The notes below the pieces were generated by a model. It was not told the DNA's origin and searched no databases. It worked only from the letters and a program-made list of their open reading frames with translations. This document shows, piece by piece, positions 1 through 7,508 of a DNA stretch of 41,210 bases. A program made the translations under genes and the position numbers. The DNA comes from Methylococcaceae bacterium (lineage in GTDB: Bacteria > Pseudomonadota > Gammaproteobacteria > Methylococcales > Methylomonadaceae). Numbering within the stretch: position 1 is the first letter of the stretch; every line of letters starts with the position of its first letter. Where the stretch lies: contig JABFRM010000036.1 in NCBI GenBank assembly GCA_013141155.1, positions 1 through 41,210 of the forward strand, written 5' to 3'.

Positions 1-1124
1 ATCCAAATTAAGGCAATGACTAATGCACCGACGCAACAGCAGGCCGCTAATAAAAATAAACGTTCGGCGCCTAAAAAATCCCAGAGGTAACCGCTGTAAT
101 ACCCCCCTAGTACGCCGCCTAAACCGAAACTGACGCTGGTATATAAAGCTTGGCCTTTGCCTTGATGATGGACACCAAAATACTGTTGGATTAAGTGCAT
201 GGCAACAACATGCACGCTGGCAAAGGTGGCGGCATGTAAGAGTTGTGCGATAAGGATTACCCAGAGTAAATCTGCGTAACGGGCGATTAATAACCAGCGC
301 ACGGCACTTAAAAAGATACTGACGAGTAAGATCCGCCGTAAACTAATCCATTGCAATAATCGCCGCATTAACATAAATAAACCGATTTCTGCTATAACGC
401 CCAGCGCCCATAAAAAGCCGATTATAGAAGCGGAGTAGCCATATTGCTTGAGATAAATCGAAAAAAACACGTAGTAAGGGCTGTGGGCAATTTGCAATAA
501 TAGATAGACAGCTAAAAAAGCCAATACTTCTGCGGTAAACACAATCCGCCAAATACCTTGATCCGCTTGAATGGGCTTATCCGCCTCGGCTTCTGGTGTT
601 GTTAAAGTTATCAACCAAGTGATCGCCAATAAGCCGGAAATCACCAGCGGTAATATCCTGATTGGCTGATAGTCCAGTAACCGGCCTATGCCCAACACGG
701 CGGCAATAAATCCGATTGAACCCCAGAGTCTAATTTTAGCGTAACGTAGCGGTTCGGTTTGTATATGCAATAGCGTAGCGACTTCAAATTGCGGTAAGGC
801 GGCATTCCAAAAAAAACTAAACAGGATAGTCACTAAAGCGAAGCCAAGATAGTGTTTTACACCTAAAAAACCCAGAAAAAACAGCGCGGCAAAAAACAGG
901 GCAACGCGAATAAGGCGTAAACTTTTGCCGGTATGGTCGGCAATCCAGCCCCAAATGTTGGGTGCGATCATTTTAGTGCCGACCAACAACGCACTTAATT
1001 CGCCTATTTCTAAGGCATTAAAGCCAAGGGCTTCCAAATATAAGCTCCAAAAAGGCAGCAGTCCGCCCAGAGACGCAAAATAAAAGCAATAAAAACCCGA
1101 TAAGCGCCAATAAGGAATAGTCAT
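1..1124 (-). CDS. MFS transporter, HcaT-like (3' end cut by window edge)
   Basis: The reading frame starts at an ATG at 1124 and stays open to base 1, giving 374 residues without a stop, so only a short C-terminal piece is missing. The translation is almost entirely hydrophobic helices, starting MTIPYWRLSGFYCFYFASLG, with small basic loops typical of a major facilitator. The motif GWIADHTGK after helix 2 is a version of the MFS loop 2-3 signature. The overall pattern (LPFWSLYLEALGF near the N-terminus, RLWGSIGF in the middle) resembles the HcaT/MFS_1-like group, annotated as 3-phenylpropionate or nucleoside permeases. The substrate cannot be read from sequence. The gene is divergent from yciO, with 144 bases between the starts. 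Confidence 0.85.
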   Translation of the reverse strand, partial: MTIPYWRLSGFYCFYFASLGGLLPFWSLYLEALGFNALEIGELSALLVGTKMIAPNIWGWIADHTGKSLRLIRVALFFAALFFLGFLGVKHYLGFALVTILFSFFWNAALPQFEVATLLHIQTEPLRYAKIRLWGSIGFIAAVLGIGRLLDYQPIRILPLVISGLLAITWLITLTTPEAEADKPIQADQGIWRIVFTAEVLAFLAVYLLLQIAHSPYYVFFSIYLKQYGYSASIIGFLWALGVIAEIGLFMLMRRLLQWISLRRILLVSIFLSAVRWLLIARYADLLWVILIAQLLHAATFASVHVVAMHLIQQYFGVHHQGKGQALYTSVSFGLGGVLGGYYSGYLWDFLGAERLFLLAACCCVGALVIALIW

Positions 1125-1229
1125 AGTACACTCTTGAAATAAAAATAACGGGTTGTTTAAGTCTATGTAGGTTGATTAAGGCAAATGCTTTCTTGATGAT
1201 CTTAATTTAGTGCAGCTTAGCGAGTAAGG

Positions 1230-1235
1230 TATAAT
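1230..1235 (+). promoter_or_regulatory. -10 box upstream of yciO
   Basis: A perfect TATAAT lies 33 bases before the yciO ATG in the divergent MFS/yciO gap. No good -35 hexamer is visible 16-18 bases upstream, so this promoter may need an activator or may be fortuitous. Confidence 0.4.
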
Positions 1236-1268
1236 GCGAGTATTTTAAGGCGGCTTCCAATTACCACC

Positions 1269-1892
1269 ATGGCGCAATATTTTGAAATTCATCCGGAAAA
1301 TCCGCAGCGGCGTTTAATCCATCAAGCCATTGAGATTATTCGCAAAGGCGGCGTAATCGCGTATCCGACGGATTCATCTTATGCCTTAGGTTGCCATATT
1401 GGTGACAAACAAGCGGTTGATAAAATCCGCCGTATCCGTCAACTCGACGAAAAGCATGATTTTACCTTAATTTGTAAAGATTTAACGCAGGTGTCCACTT
1501 TTACCAAAATGGGCAATGATGCGCATCGTTTAATTAAAACCCTTACGCCAGGGGCGTTTACGTTTATCCTAGATGCCACCAAGGAAACCCCGCGGCGCTT
1601 ACAGCATGTTAAAAAGAAAACCATTGGTATTCGCATTCCTGAACACCCCGTCGCGCGGCTATTGGTTGAAGAGCTGGGTGAGCCGTTATTGAGCGCTACC
1701 TTAATCCTGCCAAACGAGCAACATGCTATGACAGATCCCTATGATATTCGCGCGCGTTTGGAACATGAATTGGCTTTAGTCATTGATTGTGGGGTGATTG
1801 AGTATGAGCCGACTACCATTATTGAATTTACAGATATTGGTGCGGTATTAGTCAGGCAAGGCAAGGGGCTTGCGCCGATGTTGGAGAGTTAA
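1269..1892 (+). CDS. yciO: YciO, Sua5/YrdC/YwlC family protein
   Basis: The 207-residue protein closely follows the E. coli YciO pattern: FEIHPENPQRRLIHQA at the start, then KGGVIAYPTDSSYALG (the nucleotide/threonine-binding PTDS-YALG motif of the YrdC fold, residues 27-41), KTIGIRIPEHP and PTTIIEFTD near the C-terminus. Family members bind RNA and make, or are paralogues of enzymes that make, threonylcarbamoyl-AMP for tRNA t6A37. YciO is a paralogue of TsaC/Sua5 and its own role is less certain. It is the first gene of a five-gene + strand block and ends 3 bases before the protease gene, so co-transcription is likely. Confidence 0.92.
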   Translation: MAQYFEIHPENPQRRLIHQAIEIIRKGGVIAYPTDSSYALGCHIGDKQAVDKIRRIRQLDEKHDFTLICKDLTQVSTFTKMGNDAHRLIKTLTPGAFTFILDATKETPRRLQHVKKKTIGIRIPEHPVARLLVEELGEPLLSATLILPNEQHAMTDPYDIRARLEHELALVIDCGVIEYEPTTIIEFTDIGAVLVRQGKGLAPMLES

Positions 1893-1895
1893 CTT

Positions 1896-2549
1896 ATGAT
1901 GGATGATTTAACACTGGTTCAACGTATTGTGGTGTGGATACTGCCCGTGGTATTTGCGATTACGGTGCATGAGGTTGCACATGGCTGGGTCGCGAAACTA
2001 TACGGCGACAAAACAGCGTTTTTAATGGGACGCTTAACCTTAAATCCACTTAAACATGTCGATTTAATTGGTACCCTGCTATTGCCAGGAATATTATTAT
2101 TGACCGGCACTGGCTTTATTTTTGGCTGGGCAAAGCCAGTTCCGGTTGATGCCCGTAATTTTAAAAATCCGCGCCGCGATATGGCAATAGTGGCACTTGC
2201 AGGCCCCGTATCTAATCTGATTATGGCCTTATTGTGGGCATTGCTAGCCAGAGTTGGTGTAACCTTGAATATAGATGCCATATCCCATCCATTGATTTAT
2301 AGCGGTGTGGCAGGTATTTCGATTAATCTGGTATTGGCATTGCTGAATCTGTTGCCGTTACCCCCTTTAGATGGTAGCCGTATTCTTTCTGGCATGCTGC
2401 CGGAGCAAATCGCTGAGTACTATAACAAACTGGAGCGCTTTGGTTTCCTGATTATCTTGTTGTTATTAAGCTCCAATATTTTAAGCGTTATTTTGGCGAC
2501 GCCGATGTTTGAAATGCAAAAATTGTTTTTCACCATTGCCGGATTGTAA
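1896..2549 (+). CDS. Site-2-protease family (M50) membrane metalloprotease
   Basis: The 217-residue protein has five or six hydrophobic segments. HEVAH (H25, E26, H29) in the first membrane segment is the zinc HExxH motif, and NLLPLPPLDG (D159) is the second zinc-binding motif of S2P-type intramembrane proteases. There is no PDZ domain, so it belongs to the small minimal group rather than RseP. The gene starts 3 bases after yciO, and its stop overlaps the scpA start by one base (TAATG). This position next to scpA is common in proteobacteria. The substrate is unknown. An ATG ATG start leaves a one-codon ambiguity. Confidence 0.92.
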   Translation: MMDDLTLVQRIVVWILPVVFAITVHEVAHGWVAKLYGDKTAFLMGRLTLNPLKHVDLIGTLLLPGILLLTGTGFIFGWAKPVPVDARNFKNPRRDMAIVALAGPVSNLIMALLWALLARVGVTLNIDAISHPLIYSGVAGISINLVLALLNLLPLPPLDGSRILSGMLPEQIAEYYNKLERFGFLIILLLLSSNILSVILATPMFEMQKLFFTIAGL

Positions 2550-3382
2550 TGTTAGCCATTGCCAGCACTGATTTTGCAATGGAGCAGACCCCAATAGCCC
2601 CTGTTTTTACGACCATTAAAGTGCAAGGGGCAGATTACGGCGCGTTGCCAGAGGATTTATATATTCCCCCAGATGCGTTGCAAATTTTTCTGGAAGCGTT
2701 TGAAGGCCCGTTGGATTTGTTGCTGTATCTGATACGCAAGCAAAATATTGATATTGTACATATTCCGGTTGCGGAAATTACCCGGCAATACATCAGCTAT
2801 ATAGCCTTGATGGAGCAATTGCAGCTTGATCTGGCAGCAGAATATTTGTTGATGGCAGCGTTGTTGACGGAAATTAAGTCGCGTTTATTATTGCCGCGTA
2901 AAATTGAAGCAGAAAATGAAGAAGAGGATCCGCGTGCCGAATTAATCCGGCGGTTACAAGAATATGAACGCATTAAACAAGCCGCAGAAGAGATTGATAC
3001 CTTGCCCAGACTGGAACGGGATATTTTTGAAACCTTTATTGATGTGAGTCAAATTACCGTTGAGCGGCCTTTACCGGACATCGCGTTTAAAGATTTATTG
3101 CTGGCGTTTCAGGATGTTTTAAAACGCGCCCATCAATTGAGCCATCATCAGATTATCAAAGAAGCTTTATCGGTACGGGAACGTATGAGCGCCATTTTAG
3201 GCTATTTAAATGGTTTGGAAAATGCCCTGTTCACTAAATTATTCACCCAAAAAGAAGGCCGGCACGGGGTGGTAGTGTCTTTTTTGGCGATTTTAGAATT
3301 AAGCAAAGAAGGTTTAATAGAAATTATTCAACCTGAACCGTTTGCAGAATTACGCGTTAGAAGTGTTGCGCAAAATGCTTAA
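2549..3382 (+). CDS. scpA: Segregation and condensation protein A
   Basis: The 277-residue kleisin subunit of the SMC-ScpAB condensin links SMC heads during chromosome segregation. The signature LEAFEGPLDLLLYLIRKQNI is near residues 48-67, followed by an acidic stretch (EAENEEEDPRAEL) and a C-terminal winged-helix region (HGVVVSFLAILELSKEG). The N-terminal 40 residues before the kleisin core are longer than usual. An in-frame ATG at 2579 is an alternative start, but the TAATG overlap with the protease gene supports coupling from 2549. No smc gene is present here. Confidence 0.93.
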   Translation: MLAIASTDFAMEQTPIAPVFTTIKVQGADYGALPEDLYIPPDALQIFLEAFEGPLDLLLYLIRKQNIDIVHIPVAEITRQYISYIALMEQLQLDLAAEYLLMAALLTEIKSRLLLPRKIEAENEEEDPRAELIRRLQEYERIKQAAEEIDTLPRLERDIFETFIDVSQITVERPLPDIAFKDLLLAFQDVLKRAHQLSHHQIIKEALSVRERMSAILGYLNGLENALFTKLFTQKEGRHGVVVSFLAILELSKEGLIEIIQPEPFAELRVRSVAQNA

Positions 3383-3404
3383 CAATGACTAATCCTTACT
3401 CAAC

Positions 3405-4034
3405 GTGAACATTAAAAAAATTGTCGAAGCCGTGTTATTTGCCAGTGATAAACCATTGTCACTCAAGCAATTGCAGGCGATTTTTCCTGAATTGCAACAA
3501 CCTGACATTAAAGCGCTCGAAGTGGCGGTAGCAGAGGTGATGCAAGATTACCATGATAGACCCGTGGAGTTGAAAGCCGTCGCCAGTGGCTATCGCTTTC
3601 AGGTCACTCAGGAAATGTCACCTTGGGTGTCGCGCTTATTTGATGAAAAGCCGCCCCGCTACTCACGCGCCTTATTGGAAACCTTAGCCATTATCGCTTA
3701 TCGGCAACCAGTTACGCGCGGCGAGATAGAGGATATTCGCGGTGTAGTCGTCAGCTCTAATATTATCCGCACGCTACTGGAACGCGAATGGATCAAAGTG
3801 GTCGCACACAAAGAAGTGCCAGGGCGGCCAGCGTTATACGCCTCCACCCAACAATTTTTGGATTATTTTAATTTGACCTCATTAGGTCAACTCCCCACCT
3901 TACAGGAAATTCAGGAACTGAATAAGCCCCTTAAGGATAATGAACAACCTACGCAGGCAGATCGTGAACAACAAGAAATCAACACACAACCCCTTCAAGA
4001 AACCGCAAGCATCGAAACCGAAAACGACACGTAA
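3405..4034 (+). CDS. scpB: Segregation and condensation protein B
   Basis: The 209-residue partner of ScpA has two winged-helix domains; KIVEAVLFASDKPLS begins the first, and LLETLAIIAYRQPVTRGEIE with IRGV is the family signature around residues 88-112. The reading frame begins at a GTG, and no ATG fits better. The C-terminal 40 residues are polar and Q/E rich, as is usual for ScpB tails. The last 95 bases overlap the predicted rluB start, so either rluB begins further downstream or the two genes overlap extensively. Confidence 0.92.
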   Translation: MNIKKIVEAVLFASDKPLSLKQLQAIFPELQQPDIKALEVAVAEVMQDYHDRPVELKAVASGYRFQVTQEMSPWVSRLFDEKPPRYSRALLETLAIIAYRQPVTRGEIEDIRGVVVSSNIIRTLLEREWIKVVAHKEVPGRPALYASTQQFLDYFNLTSLGQLPTLQEIQELNKPLKDNEQPTQADREQQEINTQPLQETASIETENDT

Positions 4035-4989
4035 AGAACCTGTCGCCACCGGTAAACATGCTGGAAAACAACCCAGAACTCCGCGCAAATCGAGCAGTGC
4101 TGCCCCCCCTGTGTCCACGGGTATGCAAAATAAAAACGTAGCGCAACCCGTCAAATTTAATGCGGCACTTAGAAGCCAAGACCCCGAAACCCCACCGGTA
4201 TATGCCAACGAAGCCGAGAGCAGTGAACGCATCCAAAAAGTATTGGCACGCGGCGGCATCGCCTCGCGCCGTGAAATTGAACGCTGGATTACCGAAGAGC
4301 GGCTTAAGCTCAATGGTCAAATCGCCAAGTTGGGTGACCGCCTAAAACCTGGCGACCATGTGTATGTTAATGGTCGCCCAATTATGTGGGAAAAATACGC
4401 CATTCAACCCACGCGGGTGATTGTCTACCATAAGCCAACTGGAGAAGTGGTTTCGCGCAAAGATCCACAAGGCCGCCCCTTAGTATTCAGCAAACTACCC
4501 AAGTTGTTGGTGGGTCGTTGGATTAGTGTCGGTCGCTTGGACATTAACACCTCCGGTTTATTGCTGCTCACCAATAACGGTGAATTAGCCAATCGCCTGA
4601 TGCACCCCGCCAGCATTATTGATCGCGAATATGCCGTACGGGTATTAGGAGATGTGAATGATGAGCTGTTAGCGCAGCTAAAACAAGGCATTGAGCTGGA
4701 AGATGGCCCTGCGAAATTTAACGATATTCAGCACTACGGCGGTGAAGGAGCCAATAAGTGGTACCACGTCACTGTTTGCGAAGGCCGCAATCGCTTGGTG
4801 CGGCGTTTATGGGAGGCGGTGGGGGTAACGGTCAGCCGCTTAATGCGCGTGCGTTACGGCCCGGCTTTTTTACCTAAAGGTTTAAAAACCCAAGATAGTT
4901 ATGAAATGACCGCTAAAGAACTGGACTTGTTGTTAGAGTATGTGGGCCTGCCGAAACAAAAGCTGTTTGCTGCCCCTGAGCGCCATTAA
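3940..4989 (+). CDS. rluB: 23S rRNA pseudouridine synthase RluB
   Basis: RluB converts U2605 of 23S rRNA to pseudouridine. After a basic, disordered N-terminal stretch of about 85 residues (many K, R, P) comes an S4 RNA-binding domain (ERIQKVLARGGIASRREIE). The RsuA/RluB catalytic domain follows, with the active-site motif GRLDINTSGLLLLTNNGEL (catalytic Asp in GRLD) and the C-terminal EGRNRLVRRLWEAVG. The frame from 3940 overlaps scpB by 95 bases; an in-frame ATG at 4123 would avoid the overlap and still keep the S4 domain, so the true start is uncertain. The stop codon sits inside the terminal repeat of the adjacent inverted-repeat element. Confidence 0.9.
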   Translation: MNNLRRQIVNNKKSTHNPFKKPQASKPKTTRKEPVATGKHAGKQPRTPRKSSSAAPPVSTGMQNKNVAQPVKFNAALRSQDPETPPVYANEAESSERIQKVLARGGIASRREIERWITEERLKLNGQIAKLGDRLKPGDHVYVNGRPIMWEKYAIQPTRVIVYHKPTGEVVSRKDPQGRPLVFSKLPKLLVGRWISVGRLDINTSGLLLLTNNGELANRLMHPASIIDREYAVRVLGDVNDELLAQLKQGIELEDGPAKFNDIQHYGGEGANKWYHVTVCEGRNRLVRRLWEAVGVTVSRLMRVRYGPAFLPKGLKTQDSYEMTAKELDLLLEYVGLPKQKLFAAPERH

Positions 4990-5165
4990 GGATTCCGTCA
5001 AAAATAACCTCCCCCCCTTTGAAAAAGGGGGATGGAGGGGGAGAGCAAAGCGAGGGGCGATATCTAATAAATCTCCCCTAACCCCTCTTTTTCAAAGAGG
5101 GGAACTGAGTGGCTACCCAGCAAGAACATTCACAAATCAGGAAGTTATTTTTTACGGAGCCTTAA
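4986..5165. repeat. MITE-like inverted-repeat element, copy 1
   Basis: This approximately 180-bp non-coding element is repeated almost base for base at 27908-28086. Its ends are imperfect inverted repeats: the left end reads TTAAGGATTCCGT then AAAAATAACCTCC, and the right end reads GGAAGTTATTTTTT then ACGGAGCCTTAA. Inside are two strong hairpins, CCCCCTTT-GAA-AAAGGGGG near 5013-5031 and CCCCTCTTT-TTC-AAAGAGGGG near 5083-5103. It begins on the rluB stop codon. The structure fits a miniature inverted-repeat transposable element with no transposase, possibly also acting as the rluB terminator. Open frames across it (PPFEKGG-type peptides) are artefacts of the hairpins. Confidence 0.8.
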
Positions 5166-5276
5166 ACTTAGGTGAGGAATCATTCCAGCTAAAATTGAAA
5201 AAAGTATCGAATTAATCTACAAAACGCCTAATTTTAAAGGCTTGCTAGTGCGGCATTTTTTCACTATATTCCAGAT

Positions 5277-5303
5277 AAAAACAAGGGCGCAATAAGCGCC
5301 CTT
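5277..5303 (-). terminator. Rho-independent terminator of the transketolase gene
   Basis: An 8-bp perfect G/C-rich stem, AAGGGCGC/GCGCCCTT, with a five-base loop lies 30 bases after the transketolase stop. On the minus strand it is followed by a short T run (GTTTTTATC). Confidence 0.8.
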
Positions 5304-5332
5304 GAGTGTTGCACTGAACAAACGACTAATAT

Positions 5333-7234
5333 TTAGCCTTTTAACAACGCCTTAACTTTCGTCATAATCCCAACTGGATCAATACCTTGGTGCGGGAATT
5401 GTTCCCACAAACCGCCGCAACCTTCTTTGTGCGTGGCGATATGCGCGAATTTCGGCGTTAAGCCGCGTTCCAATAACCAGCTACCATAACGACTGCCCAC
5501 GCCGGTTTTACGGTTGAAAGATTCAACCACTAACACCATTGGCGATTTGCCGACTTTTTGCAGCATGTCTTCGTCAATAACATTCAAAGTTGGTTTGTTG
5601 ATCAAACCCACGTCAATGCCTTCTTTTTTCAGGCGTTCAACCGCATCCAGCGCGCGGTACAACGTTTCACCGAAAGCGACCACATAACCTGCCGTGCCTT
5701 CGCGGATCACTTCATCTTTGCCTGGGACAAATTTGTAATCGCCACCGAAGAATTCGTTGCCTTTGTCATCCAAAATCAAGGGTGTTTTAGAGCGGGTTGA
5801 GAACACAAACCGTAAGCCTGGATCAAAGAAAATCTTTTCGACAACGGCTTTCATTTGGTTAGGATCGGCTGGGAAATACAAGTCTGTCGCATAACCATCA
5901 GACAAACCGTTGTCGGCAAACATATTGTTCAAACCGAAATGGCAAGTGTTGTCCGCCATGTCGTCGATACCAGAATGCGAGAAATGGCTTAACACGTTGG
6001 AGTTGTTCAAACGTGCCATGGTGATTTCAGACATCAGCATTTCTAAGAACGCGCTGAACGTGCCGAAAATACCTTGTTTGCCTGCTTCCATACCGAAGCC
6101 AGCAGCGGCGGAGAAGTTACCGCGCTCCATGATGCCGGAAGAAATGAACGATTCTGGGAACGCCGCGTGGATTTTGTGCAAGCCACAAGAACCTTCCAAA
6201 TCGGAGTCAATAACGCGGACTTTGGCTTTACGGTCTGCTTCGCTCATACCGTTCATCACAGCAACCACGGCATCGCCGAACACGTTACGGTTGGCATCCC
6301 ACTTGTCACTAGAGCCTAAGAAAGTATCGGTCATTTTAGGTGCAACGACAGCTTTCAAGAACTCAACAGCGGCAGTATGGCCGCGTGTTTCCAAGTATTC
6401 CAAAGCGACTTTTACAGAGACCACATCATGACCGTGGGTAGAGCCTTCCAAGCCCACAATGCCAGGGCACATTTTACGGTGGTTGATAATCGCAACTGGG
6501 CCGTCGGTATTGATGGCTTTGCAGATATTGGCATATAAGCTGTCCAGATCTTCGCCGTCGCCTTCCAATACAGTCAAACCGTGCCCTGTCAAGGTTTTTG
6601 CAGTTGAGCAACCTTTCAGGTATTTAGACGGATGACCTGCAATCGTGACATCGTTATCGTCGATGATCAATTTGACGTTCAAGCCTTGCGCAACTGCCAA
6701 ACGTGCTGCTTCGGCATCGTCGCCTTCTTGTTGTGAGCCGTCTGAACCTAAGCAGAACAATACTTTGCTGGGGTTAGCAATAGCCACACCGTTGACATAA
6801 GGCCACATGTGACCTAAACGGCCTGAACTGAATTTAACGCCGGGGGTAAAGCCTAATTCAGGGTGGCCTGGCAGATGTGAATGCGCTGCGCGGTATTCAG
6901 TCAATTTTTCAGCGGGCATGTCCCCGTTTAATACGGACATTAAATATTGTGTGGCAACACGGTGTCCGGCTTCATCGAAGAAGGTCGGTACATATTTGTC
7001 TGAACCACGGAACAGCGCGTCCATGATCATCACTTCTGGCACGGTATCATACGGCCCGCCGGTATGTCCACCCACGCCACGGGCGGCACCCGTTGCAGTA
7101 AAGAACACAATGGCATCGCGGCATAATTGGATATTGGCTTTAAGCGCTGATTTTTGCTCAGCTGTTAAAGTCGGGATGCTGGCATCCAATTTGATGCGTT
7201 GATAAGCGCCAAGATCAATCGGGAATTTAGACAT
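5333..7234 (-). CDS. tkt: Transketolase (divergent clade)
   Basis: The 633-residue thiamine-diphosphate enzyme is predicted to transfer two-carbon ketol units in the pentose phosphate, ribulose monophosphate or Calvin cycles. GSDGSQQEGDD (residues 163-173) with IDDND (191-195) forms the ThDP/Mg site, and GHTGGP (56-61) replaces the usual GHPG. The pyrimidine domain begins near residue 340 and contains the catalytic Glu region (MERGNFSAAAGFGME). A C-terminal transketolase domain follows (VLVVESFNRKTGVGSRYG). It is slightly shorter than E. coli TktA (663) and differs in several signature positions. A ribosome site AGAGG lies 8-10 bases before the ATG. It is separated by 274 bases from the gene upstream on the same strand and has its own terminator. 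Confidence 0.85.
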   Translation of the reverse strand: MSKFPIDLGAYQRIKLDASIPTLTAEQKSALKANIQLCRDAIVFFTATGAARGVGGHTGGPYDTVPEVMIMDALFRGSDKYVPTFFDEAGHRVATQYLMSVLNGDMPAEKLTEYRAAHSHLPGHPELGFTPGVKFSSGRLGHMWPYVNGVAIANPSKVLFCLGSDGSQQEGDDAEAARLAVAQGLNVKLIIDDNDVTIAGHPSKYLKGCSTAKTLTGHGLTVLEGDGEDLDSLYANICKAINTDGPVAIINHRKMCPGIVGLEGSTHGHDVVSVKVALEYLETRGHTAAVEFLKAVVAPKMTDTFLGSSDKWDANRNVFGDAVVAVMNGMSEADRKAKVRVIDSDLEGSCGLHKIHAAFPESFISSGIMERGNFSAAAGFGMEAGKQGIFGTFSAFLEMLMSEITMARLNNSNVLSHFSHSGIDDMADNTCHFGLNNMFADNGLSDGYATDLYFPADPNQMKAVVEKIFFDPGLRFVFSTRSKTPLILDDKGNEFFGGDYKFVPGKDEVIREGTAGYVVAFGETLYRALDAVERLKKEGIDVGLINKPTLNVIDEDMLQKVGKSPMVLVVESFNRKTGVGSRYGSWLLERGLTPKFAHIATHKEGCGGLWEQFPHQGIDPVGIMTKVKALLKG

Positions 7235-7508
7235 AGTGGTTTTCCTCTGGTTAGTTTCTAGTTATAAAATCTGATGTATTATCCAATAAACAGCAGCACC
7301 CGCAAAGCAGTCTTTATAAAATGTCCTAGAGGACGGTTTTATGGCGGGTGTTAGTTTAGGGTGATACGGTGTGCAGGTATTTTAACGTATGAAATGGAAT
7401 TTAAACGCTATATTTTTTAAATCAGCGTCTTAGGCGAATATTACATGCTGCACTAACCTAGGGACAAGCTATTTAAGCACTGGCTATGGATTTATTATCT
7501 TGATTAAT
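7235..7508. other. 274-bp intergenic region before transketolase
   Basis: No coding frame is convincing. A small imperfect hairpin (GTCC-TAGA-GGAC near 7323-7334) with flanking A and T tracts is visible. The transketolase promoter probably lies here, but no clear -35/-10 pair could be assigned. Confidence 0.4.

Noticed and set aside
4940-5215. 91-residue open frame with PPFEKGGWRG and TPLFQRGE peptides
   Set aside because: It runs through the hairpins of the MITE-like element and into rluB in another frame; such peptides are typical translations of this repeat type, not a protein.
7320-7336. GTCC-TAGA-GGAC hairpin as terminator or operator before transketolase
   Set aside because: Only a four-base perfect stem; too weak to claim.
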